A stretch of DNA of 64,000 nucleotides from RGIG6919 sp045531905 (GTDB taxonomy: Bacteria > Bacillota > Clostridia > Lachnospirales > Lachnospiraceae): NCBI GenBank assembly GCA_045531905.1, contig JAZSEY010000011.1, positions 35,494 through 99,493 of the forward strand, read 5' to 3'. Each line of letters opens with the position of its first letter. Within the stretch, counting starts at the first letter, position 1. The translations under genes were made by a program, and so were the position numbers. Shown here piece after piece: positions 51,739-61,807 of the stretch. The notes under the pieces are model-generated. The model saw only the letters and a program-made list of their open reading frames with translations, was not told the DNA's origin and searched no databases.

Positions 51739-54700
51739 GATTACCAAACTCCTCCTTCTCTCTCTTTATAAAATATCGATACTGATTGCCTTTGCAAGTA
51801 CCATCAAACATGCAAATACCCGCAAACTTGCAATACGTACACGCTTTTTCACTGCCATAGGCATAGGGATGAATGGAAATATTTCCCTGATACATTTCTT
51901 TTCCCAAATCCATGACTTTTTCGTATGCATAAGCAAGAATTGCTTCATAGTTAGATGGTGTTGCAACCTTCGATGTCTTCGTAAATAAATCATCTTTGGT
52001 ATACGCCACTTCCACTACATTTCCCGGTCCGTTATCAATTTTCTCAATTAACTCTTTGTCTGCTACAGAAAGACCTTTTAAACGCATAGCCTGTTGCCTG
52101 GTTGCATCCAAATCCTTCTTTGCTGTCGGTGTAAGTAATGGATCCTGCATATGAAAATAATACATTCCCACAGGAATAATCTCCATATCCGGATATTTCT
52201 CTTTTGCCCAAGTTTTTACTACATTCATATATATGGAAAGCTGTAATTGTGTACCGTAGTAAAGCTTCGTATAGTCAATCTTTTTATCCCCAGACTTATA
52301 ATCTATCACCTGTACATACAATTTCTTAGCATCTGCATCTGCCAATATATCAACACGGTCTACTACACCCTTTAACACCATATTAACATTGTCTGACAGC
52401 TGAAAAGAAGCATAGGTGGTATGTTGTCCACCAAACTGTAACTCAAAGGCTTCCGGCACCATCTTGCCATTTGCCAATTGTTTTTTCAACGCTTGAATCG
52501 AACGGACTGCCACACGCTCCAAAATGCTGTGCATATATTGACTGCGATTCGATTCCTGGAATATTTCCACATACTCTGGCTGCGCTATCACTTCTGCCAA
52601 TAACTCTCGTGCCTTTGCTTCACATTCTTCCGTAGAAGCCAATCGGATACCACCATCCACTGTTTTGTAGTAGGCAAAGACCTGTTCCATCACACTATGC
52701 AAAATGGTACCGGTATCTGCCGTGCTTACTTCAAAGAGTTTTTTCTCCTGTAAGCGCAAACCATACTCTAAGAAAAAGGCATAAGCACATCCGGCATATT
52801 TTTCTAATCTGGATGTACTAACTGACACATCACGACCATAAAGCTGCTCTGCCATTTCACTGGAAAGTGCCTGTTCCTTTATCGGGTATTGCATACCGTG
52901 AAGCATCAAATCTTCATCCTTACTATCCTTATACAAGGCATAAAGCACAGGCAATAACATCTGCCAGTTTTCTGGCATATCCTTACTGCCAAGATAGTCC
53001 TTAACCATCTCGGAAAATGCATACATTCCATCCTGTTTTCCATATAATTTATCCAAAACAGAAGCACGATCCACATCCAACACATGCAAATCCGTAAACA
53101 ATAACTGCATGCGATTGATAAGATAAGACGGTCTGCTTTCTTTGTTTTCATTGGACAACTTGTGATAAGACAAATACAAGCGTTCCGAAGGTTTTGTCAT
53201 ATTCAGGTACAAATAGAACTGCTCCTGATAGGTTTTCTTTTTCATGGTTGGTGCAAGTTCCAAATGTCCCGTAAGTTTTTCTCGTTCTTCATCTGTCAAC
53301 ACCATACCTCTAACACTGGTATTCGGTACAATTCCATCATTGACATTCATAAAGAATAGCACCTTGATATCGCCCAGTCTTGTTCTCTCAATATCACCAA
53401 TGGTAACCTGGTCAAGCCCCGGCGGAAGCACACCAATGGAAATGGAATCCATACCCGATTCCAAAACATGAAGGAAAGACTCCATAGACATAGTTTCTTC
53501 CCCTAAAATATCAATCATTTTGTCGAACAATTCCATCGTCTTGCCGTAAATTTGACTATACACCCGGGCTAATGAAAATGCATGCTTCTGCTCAAACTGC
53601 TCTGCCTGTTTAGACAATCGTTCCTCCATTTTGAGTGCAACACAGAATCCATACAATGCCACTACATAATCACGAACACGATTTCCCTGAATCCCTTGCT
53701 TTAAAATATCAATTTCTTTCATAAAAGCAGTTCTCGCCTGCTCCACATTTTCATCCCACGCGGCCTTTTCCCAGCCGGAAACTGTTTTTAACCCTCGTTG
53801 CAACGCATAATTCTCCAACAAACCTGCCTGTGTTTCATTGAGGGCTCCACAATACCCAGACTTGATATATGCAAATATATCCTCATAAGCATATCCATTT
53901 ACCAATATTTTCCACGCAGAAAGCAACCATCTCGTAAATGCATGCTTCGCCATATCCACATTGTTATCAATAAAATAAGGAATGCTATAATCCGGTAACA
54001 CTTCATCGATTAAATAAGCCACATTGGTTAAGTCACCTGACACAATAGCAAAATCTCTGTATCGGTATCCACCTTCCATTACCATGTTTCGAATGCGTGC
54101 AGAAATCCATTTTAGTTCCTCCCTAGCAGATTTTGCCGCATATAGCCCAATATCCTGAGTAGCATGATTCCATTTCTTGTAAGGATATGTGAACATATTT
54201 TGTTCCAAATGTTGCAGTTCATTTGATAGAAAACGTTTACATCCCTGCTCCTCATCCAAGTATACTGTGTCCTGTATGTCCACACCACGAATCTGTTCTA
54301 CCAGTTTTAATACATGCACATACATCTCATAACTCATATGAAACAAATGATGCTCCTCAGAAAATGCTTCCAACGGTCTTGGCATGGTAATCGAAATACG
54401 CACTTCTCCTGCCACCCGAAGGAGTTTCTCCAAAAATACATATTGTATCGGTGTGAACCCCGTAAAACCATCAAAATAAATAGTCGCATTTTTCAGCAGT
54501 TTTGAATCTGCCAAACGTTCACCTGCCATTCGAAGCATCTGCTCTGCTACAATGTAATGATCCTGAATATAGTTTTCAAATGCTTCATATATCAACAACA
54601 AATCCTGTAATTTCATAGCCAATATTGAGTTGTCATCTAAAGATTTAAGGGTCTGCCGCACGTCATCTTTTGTAATGCCATACTGAAACAACTCACTAAT

Positions 54701-55087
54701 CATAGACTTCATTTCTTCATGAAATCCTGGTTTGTTGTATGCTTTTCCATAAACAGTTAAATCTTTCTTATGCACGTCTAATAAATGTCCGATCACCATT
54801 GTCTTGCCAATGTCATCCAACACTTGGTTATGTTGCAAATGCAACTCCTCAAAAATATGATGAGCTAATCTGCCAAAATTCAACACGTCTATATTCAAAA
54901 TACCACCATCCGGATGCATAGTGGTTAGTTTTCTTTGTATTCCCATGGTAAACTGTTCCGGTACTACCATGTAATAATGACCATCTGGATGTTGCATTGA
55001 TTTTTCAATTATTTGTTCACAAAGATATGTGGTTTTTCCGGAACCGCTTCGACCACAAATCAATTGCAATTTACAATTACTATCCAT
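51704..55087 (-). CDS. addB: ATP-dependent helicase/nuclease subunit B
   Basis: 1127 residues from the ATG at 55087, 7 bases after AAGGAAG. Walker A CGRSGSGKTTY at the N-terminus. Nuclease with VIDYKSGDKKID and iron-sulfur cysteines: one in YAGCAYAFF, three in CTYCKFAGIC. Partner of AddA. It is first in the pair and overlaps addA by 35 bp. Confidence 0.96.
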   Translation of the reverse strand: MDSNCKLQLICGRSGSGKTTYLCEQIIEKSMQHPDGHYYMVVPEQFTMGIQRKLTTMHPDGGILNIDVLNFGRLAHHIFEELHLQHNQVLDDIGKTMVIGHLLDVHKKDLTVYGKAYNKPGFHEEMKSMISELFQYGITKDDVRQTLKSLDDNSILAMKLQDLLLIYEAFENYIQDHYIVAEQMLRMAGERLADSKLLKNATIYFDGFTGFTPIQYVFLEKLLRVAGEVRISITMPRPLEAFSEEHHLFHMSYEMYVHVLKLVEQIRGVDIQDTVYLDEEQGCKRFLSNELQHLEQNMFTYPYKKWNHATQDIGLYAAKSAREELKWISARIRNMVMEGGYRYRDFAIVSGDLTNVAYLIDEVLPDYSIPYFIDNNVDMAKHAFTRWLLSAWKILVNGYAYEDIFAYIKSGYCGALNETQAGLLENYALQRGLKTVSGWEKAAWDENVEQARTAFMKEIDILKQGIQGNRVRDYVVALYGFCVALKMEERLSKQAEQFEQKHAFSLARVYSQIYGKTMELFDKMIDILGEETMSMESFLHVLESGMDSISIGVLPPGLDQVTIGDIERTRLGDIKVLFFMNVNDGIVPNTSVRGMVLTDEEREKLTGHLELAPTMKKKTYQEQFYLYLNMTKPSERLYLSYHKLSNENKESRPSYLINRMQLLFTDLHVLDVDRASVLDKLYGKQDGMYAFSEMVKDYLGSKDMPENWQMLLPVLYALYKDSKDEDLMLHGMQYPIKEQALSSEMAEQLYGRDVSVSTSRLEKYAGCAYAFFLEYGLRLQEKKLFEVSTADTGTILHSVMEQVFAYYKTVDGGIRLASTEECEAKARELLAEVIAQPEYVEIFQESNRSQYMHSILERVAVRSIQALKKQLANGKMVPEAFELQFGGQHTTYASFQLSDNVNMVLKGVVDRVDILADADAKKLYVQVIDYKSGDKKIDYTKLYYGTQLQLSIYMNVVKTWAKEKYPDMEIIPVGMYYFHMQDPLLTPTAKKDLDATRQQAMRLKGLSVADKELIEKIDNGPGNVVEVAYTKDDLFTKTSKVATPSNYEAILAYAYEKVMDLGKEMYQGNISIHPYAYGSEKACTYCKFAGICMFDGTCKGNQYRYFIKREKEEFGNHAVDEGTTTSN

Positions 55088-55194
55088 ACTCTTACTTCCT
55101 TTCAAATAATCACATTTCTGTGTCATATTTTTTTATTTTCCCTAATAGTATAAAGATAAGAACATAAAGAATGCTAATAGGGAGGTAACCTTCT

Positions 55195-55626
55195 ATGGGA
55201 GGAACTACAAAAATTGTAGTATTGAAAGCTAGAGAATTTATATATACACTGATCTTTATCGCACTCATCATTTTATTGATATGTGTTCTCATCTGGATGT
55301 TCGCGTCTGAGCAAAATACAGACACCGCATCGAATGCCATATATCACCCGGGCGTTTACTATGCCAATATCTCTATTGGAAATGAACCGCTGAATCTCGA
55401 AGTCACCGTAGATGAGACAGCCATTACCCATGTAGGATTACATAATACCAGCGAATCCATTACCACCATGTATCCACTCATTGATACTGCCATTGAAGAA
55501 ATCAATGCACAACTTGGTTCCATTCAAAACATAGATGATATGGTCTTCTCCGGTGAAAATCAGTACACGTCTATTGTCATAAAACAGGCTATGCGTGTAG
55601 CGATAGAAAAAGCTATGATTCAATAA
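55195..55626 (+). CDS. Membrane-anchored protein with FMN-bind-like domain
   Basis: 143 residues. One membrane helix (about 15-40) and an extracytoplasmic domain beginning YHPGVYYANISIGNEPLNLEVTVDETAI, which resembles the FMN-bind fold, but the Thr that would be flavinylated is not obvious. GGAGG lies upstream. It is followed by a bidirectional terminator that covers its stop. Function unknown; the FMN link is an inference. Confidence 0.6.
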   Translation: MGGTTKIVVLKAREFIYTLIFIALIILLICVLIWMFASEQNTDTASNAIYHPGVYYANISIGNEPLNLEVTVDETAITHVGLHNTSESITTMYPLIDTAIEEINAQLGSIQNIDDMVFSGENQYTSIVIKQAMRVAIEKAMIQ

Positions 55627-55638
55627 TCATAGCTTTTT
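55607..55638. terminator. Bidirectional terminator at converging genes
   Basis: 14-bp perfect stem (55607-55620 with 55625-55638), 4-nt loop, overlapping the plus gene stop and the minus gene end. Confidence 0.9.
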
Positions 55639-56295
55639 TCCACTACCGGTTCTGCACACAAGCCTGCCAAGCGTGTACACAGTAGCAATACCATCCTTCA
55701 CATTGGGCGAACGAAAATACACTGGTCTATGTTCGGATAAATCCGATACATACTCCAACAGATTTCCCTCGTAATAGATTTCATAATCCTGTAATAGCAC
55801 TTTCATACCCTCAGGAGTAATTCCACAGGCTGGTTTATCTTCATGTAATTTTACCTTCATGCGTTGCAATAAGTGCGCCACAAACTCAGTACAGTGATAT
55901 GCCTTAAAAGTCGAAAATCCCCTAAATACCGGATATAATAACACAGAATACAAATTATAAAGGTATTCATCCTCATCATCTAGTATCTCCTGAATACGAC
56001 TTAACCCGATATCATACTGTTCCTGTGTTACAGGAATTCTATATATTCTAACAGGAACATCGGATGTTACATTCAGAGAAAAACGTTCCGGATACTCTCG
56101 TACCAATCCTGCCACAACAGGTACTTTATGCACTTTTCTTCCAAAGCTATATAATTGCACAAGCTCTTTATCAAAAGCAATCGATGTGTGATTATATGTA
56201 TATCCCATTACTTTTCGAATCGTCTTGCCAAATCCTGTAGGTGTCTGTGAGAGCATGACATATATATATCTTTCGTTTACTGTTCCATTTTGCAT
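55627..56295 (-). CDS. Permuted NlpC/P60-like (YiiX-type) protein
   Basis: 222 residues. The order is His first (YNHTSIAF) and Cys later (FKAYHCTEFVAHLL), the permuted order of YaeF/YiiX-like NlpC/P60 domains. No signal peptide is visible. It overlaps the preceding left-handed helix protein by 19 bp. Candidate hydrolase on amide or lipid esters; substrate unknown. Confidence 0.65.
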   Translation of the reverse strand: MQNGTVNERYIYVMLSQTPTGFGKTIRKVMGYTYNHTSIAFDKELVQLYSFGRKVHKVPVVAGLVREYPERFSLNVTSDVPVRIYRIPVTQEQYDIGLSRIQEILDDEDEYLYNLYSVLLYPVFRGFSTFKAYHCTEFVAHLLQRMKVKLHEDKPACGITPEGMKVLLQDYEIYYEGNLLEYVSDLSEHRPVYFRSPNVKDGIATVYTLGRLVCRTGSGKKL

Positions 56296-56951
56296 GGAAT
56301 TTCACCCTTTTTCTTATATATACTGTTCTCCGGTACAAAACCTCTTACCATAGAAACCGGATAAATGTTTGTGTTACGTCCAATCACCGTTCCCGGATTT
56401 AAAACACTGTTACAGCCTACTTCCACATAATCTCCAACCATGGCGCCAAACTTTTTAAGACCGGTATCCAAATCAAACTGTTCACCTTTTACATGTACCA
56501 AAGTCTTATCGGACTTTACATTGGAGGTAATAGAACCTGCTCCCATATGGGAGTAGTAACCCAAAATAGAATCTCCAACATAATTATAATGTGGAACCTG
56601 TACATGATTAAATAATACCACATTTTTTAACTCAGTGGAATTACCAACTACACAATCTGCACCCACCAAAGCATTTCCTCTGATAAATGCACAATGTCTT
56701 ACTTCTGTATTTGGTCCAATAATGGCCGGACCGTTGATGTATGCGGTTGGATATACGGTTGCGGTTTTATGCACCCATATATTGTCACCCTTTTTCTCAT
56801 ATTCTTCTTCCGAAAGTGTCTCCCCTAACTCCTTGATAAAATCTCCTATCTTAGGTAACGCCTCCCATGGATATGTAAGATTCTCTAATAACGGCTTTGC
56901 CATCGTCTGAGTTAAATCATATAACGCCTGAATTGTAACCTGCTGTTCCAT
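56277..56951 (-). CDS. Left-handed beta-helix acyltransferase-like protein
   Basis: 224 residues. Hexapeptide repeats span about 60-210 (AYINGPAIIGPNTEVRHCAFI, VVGNSTELKNVVLF, VGDYVEVGCNSVLNPGTVIGRN). It resembles the C-terminal half of GlmU-type nucleotidyltransferases, without the uridylyltransferase domain. It probably transfers an acetyl or related group. The overlap with the YiiX-like gene shows a common transcript. Confidence 0.78.
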   Translation of the reverse strand: MEQQVTIQALYDLTQTMAKPLLENLTYPWEALPKIGDFIKELGETLSEEEYEKKGDNIWVHKTATVYPTAYINGPAIIGPNTEVRHCAFIRGNALVGADCVVGNSTELKNVVLFNHVQVPHYNYVGDSILGYYSHMGAGSITSNVKSDKTLVHVKGEQFDLDTGLKKFGAMVGDYVEVGCNSVLNPGTVIGRNTNIYPVSMVRGFVPENSIYKKKGEIPCKMEQ

Positions 56952-56977
56952 ATTATCTCCCTCTCTATATCACGTTA

Positions 56978-59029
56978 TTATTTACTTTTGGTCTTTTTAC
57001 CGGTTGCTGTTTTCTCATAATACTGAGCAATATACCGAAAACGATTGTGCAGTACATTCATATAATTGTTCTGCTTCACTGCGTTGGTTTTACTTGCTAC
57101 AAAATCTGTCAGTTTCTTCATGTATTCATCCTCAGAAACCGCACCATCAGAAACCATAGTCAAACCTTTCTCCCAGCTTGCAGTCAGCTCCGGTGACAAC
57201 AAGGCCGGTAGCGAACACATGACCACATCATGAATCATTTCGCCCAACTGGGTTGGTGTAATAATCTGTGTCTTTTTATTCAAGTTCAGATATTTGATAT
57301 TTACTAGTTTATTCACTATTTCTGCCCTAGTTGCACTGGTTCCAATACCACTACCCTTTATCTGAGCACGAAGTTCTTCGTCTTCAATTAACTGCCCTGC
57401 ATTTTCCATGGCAAGAATCAAAGCGCCGGAGGTATATCTCTTAGGAGGGGAAGTTTCCCCTTCTTTGATTAGGAATTCTGTGATATCTAATTCCTGTCCT
57501 TTTTTCAATGCTGACACCAATGGCAGCAATTCCTGATTGGTATTTTCTTCTCCGTTTTCCTTATCTTCGGTCTTTTTCTTTGCAAAGGAATACTGCATTA
57601 CACGCAGATAACCTTCCTTGGACATGACCTTAAAATTGGCAAAGAACCGTTCATCCTTGCGATTTAATGTTAACGCATACTTTTCATATTCTGCCGCTGG
57701 AAAGAAAATACTTACGAATCTTCTGGCAATAACCTCGTACACATTTTTTGATAATGTTGGCATAGACTCCAACGTCTTAATGCCCTGTCCGGTTGGAATA
57801 ATCGCATAATGGTCTGTAATCTGTTTGTCATTGACATAACGGCTTTTTACCAGCCCCTTATATGCCTGTTTTTCCATAATCAAATCCGCATATGGCGCCA
57901 CATGATGGTATTGTCTTAAACCACCAAGATTCTTATATATCTCCTTTGCTACTGCAGTAGATAACACTCTGGCATCCGTTCTCGGATAAGTAACCAACTT
58001 ACGTTCATACAATTCCTGCACGACCTTCAAAGTCTCATCCGGACTAATCTTAAACAATTTGGAGCATTCATTCTGTAGTTCCGCAAGATTATAAAGCAAC
58101 GGCGGATTCTTCTTTTCCGTTTTCTTTTCTTTTTTCTCAATAATGGCTTTATAAGGAGCAACATCTGGTGCTTCCGTCAAATAAGCAATCAACTCTTTTG
58201 CGTCCTTTTCTTCTTTAAAACCATTTTCTTTGTAAAGAAGCGGAGACTCAAAATATTTAGAACCCTCTACCGCTTTCCACTCTGCCTCAAAGCTGTGACT
58301 GGCGCCGGTTTCCGCATTCTGTAAGGATACATTTCCAATCACTCTATAAAATGGTGTCTTTACAAAATCCCGGATCTCACGCTCACGCTTTACAATCATG
58401 CCAAGGACGCAGGTCATAACACGACCTACCGAAATGGCAAGTTTATTCATACTCAAATAATCCTTTACGGGATAGCCATATTTTAACGTTAGCACACGGG
58501 AAAAATTGATACCCATCAGATAATCTTCCTTTGCTCGCAAATATGCCGAAGCACACAGATTATCATATGCACTTAAAGGTTTTGCTTCACGAATACCACG
58601 TAATATTTCTTCTTCAGTTTGGGAATCAATCCATACGCGACGTTTTTCTTTTTTGTCGCCTACCTCTGCCAATTCATCCACAAGCCGATATATGTATTCT
58701 CCTTCTCGTCCGGAGTCGGTACACACATAAATACAGCCAACATCCTCACGGTTTAGAAGACCCTTCACAATATTAAATTGCTTTTTCACACCATCGATGA
58801 CTTGATATTTGAATTTGTCTGGTATAAATGGCACTGTTTCCATAGACCACTTTGCCAATGCTGCATCATAGACTTCCGGGTATGACATGGTAACTAAATG
58901 TCCCACACACCATGTTACAATCGCATCCTGAGACTCGATATAACCATCCTTGCTACCGCCGTTTATCTTTAATGCATTTGCAAATTCTCTCGCCACACTT
59001 GGTTTCTCTGCTATATATAAATTCTTCAA
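56978..59029 (-). CDS. topB: DNA topoisomerase III
   Basis: 683 residues with a TTG start at 59029, 7 bases after AGAGGA. TOPRIM CTDSGREGE, and catalytic Tyr in VTYPRTDARVL. It decatenates single-strand-bearing DNA. The end has a basic tail (KTATGKKTKSK) and no zinc fingers. A -10 TATAAT (59068-59063) lies upstream. Confidence 0.93.
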   Translation of the reverse strand: MKNLYIAEKPSVAREFANALKINGGSKDGYIESQDAIVTWCVGHLVTMSYPEVYDAALAKWSMETVPFIPDKFKYQVIDGVKKQFNIVKGLLNREDVGCIYVCTDSGREGEYIYRLVDELAEVGDKKEKRRVWIDSQTEEEILRGIREAKPLSAYDNLCASAYLRAKEDYLMGINFSRVLTLKYGYPVKDYLSMNKLAISVGRVMTCVLGMIVKREREIRDFVKTPFYRVIGNVSLQNAETGASHSFEAEWKAVEGSKYFESPLLYKENGFKEEKDAKELIAYLTEAPDVAPYKAIIEKKEKKTEKKNPPLLYNLAELQNECSKLFKISPDETLKVVQELYERKLVTYPRTDARVLSTAVAKEIYKNLGGLRQYHHVAPYADLIMEKQAYKGLVKSRYVNDKQITDHYAIIPTGQGIKTLESMPTLSKNVYEVIARRFVSIFFPAAEYEKYALTLNRKDERFFANFKVMSKEGYLRVMQYSFAKKKTEDKENGEENTNQELLPLVSALKKGQELDITEFLIKEGETSPPKRYTSGALILAMENAGQLIEDEELRAQIKGSGIGTSATRAEIVNKLVNIKYLNLNKKTQIITPTQLGEMIHDVVMCSLPALLSPELTASWEKGLTMVSDGAVSEDEYMKKLTDFVASKTNAVKQNNYMNVLHNRFRYIAQYYEKTATGKKTKSK

Positions 59030-59114
59030 GTTTCATTCCTCTTTTAACGAACATTAACCATCATTATATTTTACAGTTTTTCCGTTCGTTTGTAAAGGTT
59101 TTGCATATGCCAAC

Positions 59115-59143
59115 TTGTTTCGGAACACAATTCATGGTAAACT
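59115..59143 (+). promoter_or_regulatory. Promoter of the BMP-like gene
   Basis: TTGTTT (59115-59120), 17-bp spacer, TAAACT (59138-59143). Modest match; start codon 64 bp downstream. Confidence 0.5.
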
Positions 59144-59206
59144 GTAGCCACAAATTATGCAATCATCAGATTTTACCATAAATAATAACCATTTTAGGAG
59201 GCTTCT

Positions 59207-61147
59207 ATGGCTTATACAGACTATTTGAAAGCATTAAAAAAAGGAAAAAAGGAATATGAAAACTGCGTCAACAAAGGACGCTATCCATATCTTCCCGTAT
59301 TGGATGACATTTTATCTCATGCAGATATTGAATGCGAGGTCAACCTTGGCACTATGCACATTCCTTTGGACCAGGTTGTAGGAACAAGCAATTTTGGACG
59401 TACCACCGCTTTTGCAGGTAATTTCATGCCACTTTTGGATTATGGTACAGAATTTAGTATTAAATGGTCTAGTCTCTGCGATGCACAGCTAGAAGAAGGC
59501 ATCCGTGATGCCATTAAAGTATATGAATATATGAACCGCTATTATGTGGTAGAAGGCAATAAAAGAGTCAGCGTTTTAAAATACTATGACGCAGTTACTG
59601 TTGCTGCCAATGTTATCCGCAAGGTACCTAAACGCACAGATGATATTGCCAATATTATTTACTATGAATTTATGCAATTTCATAAGTTAACAGAAATTCA
59701 TTTCCTAACATTTTCTGAACCGGGCAGATTCGAAAAATTATGTGAAGTAACTGGTCATGATATGGAAACTGAATGGACAGAGGATGAACGCGTAGATTTC
59801 ACTTCCTTCTACCGTCTATTCGAAAAGGAATACAATAAAAATGGCGGTAAAAAATTAAATATTACCTGTGGCGATGCCATTCTTACATTTTTGAATGTAT
59901 ACACATATTCTACTGCTCTTGATATGAGTAGTATGGAAATCAAAACAGCACTGGAAACTGTTTGGGATGAAATCTGTCTCCTTACGAAGGATGACAACGT
60001 AGAGCTTTTGATGGACCCTACGGAAGCACCAAAAAAAAATATGCTTGGTTCTTTGTTAAAAGCACCAATACCAACTAAAAAACTGAAGGTTGCCTTTGTT
60101 TATGACCGATATCCGGATCAGTCCGACTGGATTTACGGACACGAGCTGGGTAGACTACACATCGAAGAAACAATGGGGGATGCGGTGGAAACCATGCAGG
60201 TAACCTGCGCTAACCCGGAAAAATATGGTCAGGCAGTATTGGAAGAAGTTGTGGAAAAAGGATTTAACATCATTTTTAACACAACAACAGAGTTCATCCA
60301 GCCTAGTTTAAAGGTTGCCCTAGAGCATCCTGAAGTCAAAATTTTGAACTGTTCCGTTAACATTTCACATAATGCCATTCGAACCTATGAATCCAGATTA
60401 TACGAAGCAAAATTCTTAACTGGTATGATTGCAGGAGCATTAACTGAGGATGGCAAGATTGGCTACATTGCCGATTACCCAATCTATGGTGCCATTGCCA
60501 ATATCAATGCATTTGCTTTGGGTGCACAGATGACAAACCCAAATGCAACCATTTATCTGGATTGGTCCACAAAAAAGGATCACGATGTAAATGCATTTTT
60601 TGAAGAGAAAGGCATTCAATATATTTCCGATCAGGATTTGATTACACCTGGACGTTCCACTAGAAAATTCGGATTATATTGTAACCACAAACAGACACAG
60701 CAAAACCTTGCCATGTCCATATGTCACTGGGGCGTATTCTATGAAAAACTCCTCAACATCATCTTAAGTGGTTCATGGAAAAACATTGATAATATAGAGG
60801 AAAATAAGGCAATTAACTATTGGTGGGGAATGTCTGCAGAAGTGATTGATGTCATCTGCTCACAAAATCTTCCATCCGGCGTACAAAGATTAGTCGCAGT
60901 GATGAAGAATGCCATTTGCAACAATTCCTTCCATCCATTTTCAGGACCACTTTACTCTCAGGATGGATTTGTAGAGGCATCTGCAAAGGGTTACATGACA
61001 CCTGACGAAATTATCACCATGAATTGGTTAAATGACAATGTGGTCGGCACAATACCTTTGGAATCCGAGTTACAACCAAAGGCAAAAACAATTCTTGATA
61101 ACCAGGGAATTAAGCCGGCAACAAACACAAATGGGGGCACTTTATGA
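59207..61147 (+). CDS. Signal-less BMP-domain protein with ParB-like N-terminus
   Basis: 646 residues after AGGAGG. The N-terminal part has RYYVVEGNKRVSVLKYYDA (residues about 111-129), the Glu-Gly-Asn-x-Arg-x-Ser motif of ParB/Srx-type domains. The C-terminal part (about 285-600) resembles the BMP/PnrA purine-nucleoside-binding family, starting KLKVAFVYDRYP and including NISHNAIRTYESRLYEAKFLTGMIAGAL. There is no signal peptide, so it stays in the cytoplasm, unlike transport BMP lipoproteins. Its stop overlaps the phosphoesterase gene by 4 bp. It may sense a nucleoside and control or act on nucleic acid or nucleotide; inference only. Confidence 0.75.
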   Translation: MAYTDYLKALKKGKKEYENCVNKGRYPYLPVLDDILSHADIECEVNLGTMHIPLDQVVGTSNFGRTTAFAGNFMPLLDYGTEFSIKWSSLCDAQLEEGIRDAIKVYEYMNRYYVVEGNKRVSVLKYYDAVTVAANVIRKVPKRTDDIANIIYYEFMQFHKLTEIHFLTFSEPGRFEKLCEVTGHDMETEWTEDERVDFTSFYRLFEKEYNKNGGKKLNITCGDAILTFLNVYTYSTALDMSSMEIKTALETVWDEICLLTKDDNVELLMDPTEAPKKNMLGSLLKAPIPTKKLKVAFVYDRYPDQSDWIYGHELGRLHIEETMGDAVETMQVTCANPEKYGQAVLEEVVEKGFNIIFNTTTEFIQPSLKVALEHPEVKILNCSVNISHNAIRTYESRLYEAKFLTGMIAGALTEDGKIGYIADYPIYGAIANINAFALGAQMTNPNATIYLDWSTKKDHDVNAFFEEKGIQYISDQDLITPGRSTRKFGLYCNHKQTQQNLAMSICHWGVFYEKLLNIILSGSWKNIDNIEENKAINYWWGMSAEVIDVICSQNLPSGVQRLVAVMKNAICNNSFHPFSGPLYSQDGFVEASAKGYMTPDEIITMNWLNDNVVGTIPLESELQPKAKTILDNQGIKPATNTNGGTL

Positions 61148-61737
61148 AAATACTAGTATTGGCTGATATAGAATCAAAATCCCTTTGGGATTTTTTCGAA
61201 AAAGAAAAATTAGAAGGTATTGACCTAATCTTATCTTGTGGCGACTTAAAACCTCAATACTTGGAGTTCCTTGCCACTTTTGCTAAGGTACCTATCTTAT
61301 ACGTGCATGGCAATCATGACGATTGTTATGAAACCACACCACCAGATGGTTGTATTTGTATTGAAGACCAAATCTATGTGCATAACGGCGTTCGCATATT
61401 GGGACTTGGTGGCTCCATCCGTTATAAAAACGGCATTCATCAATACACACAACAAGAAATGCATGCCAGAGTCAGAAAACTATTTTTCAAACTCAAAAAG
61501 CACAAAGGCTTTGACATTTTGTTAACCCACTCTCCGGCATACAAAATTGACGATGACGATGACCATGCGCACCAAGGCTTTGAGGCATTTGTAAAACTAC
61601 TAGACAAGTACAAACCATCTTACTTCATACATGGTCATGTACATATGTCCTATGGTCGAAAATTCAGGCGTGAGGCAAAATATGAAGATGTCACAATCAT
61701 AAATGGTTTTGAAAAATTCATCTTTGACTATGAATAA
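61144..61737 (+). CDS. Metallophosphoesterase family protein
   Basis: 197 residues. Calcineurin-like motifs: MKILVLADIES (an Asp but not the usual DxH), LILSCGDL, YVHGNHDD, LLTHSP, FIHGHVH. The first metal site has DIE instead of DxH, as in some phosphodiesterases. Coupled to the BMP-like gene by a 4-bp overlap. Candidate substrates are cyclic or linear nucleotides; not known. Confidence 0.85.
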   Translation: MKILVLADIESKSLWDFFEKEKLEGIDLILSCGDLKPQYLEFLATFAKVPILYVHGNHDDCYETTPPDGCICIEDQIYVHNGVRILGLGGSIRYKNGIHQYTQQEMHARVRKLFFKLKKHKGFDILLTHSPAYKIDDDDDHAHQGFEAFVKLLDKYKPSYFIHGHVHMSYGRKFRREAKYEDVTIINGFEKFIFDYE

Positions 61738-61796
61738 AAAAATACCCTGACAGTTATCGGTATCATTGGTATGTACCGAAACTTCAGGGTATTTTT
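61738..61796. terminator. Composite bidirectional terminator
   Basis: 13-bp outer stem (61738-61750 with 61784-61796) and an inner TCGGTA/TACCGA (61757-61762 with 61774-61779). Confidence 0.88.
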
Positions 61797-61807
61797 AATT
61801 ATGTTTA

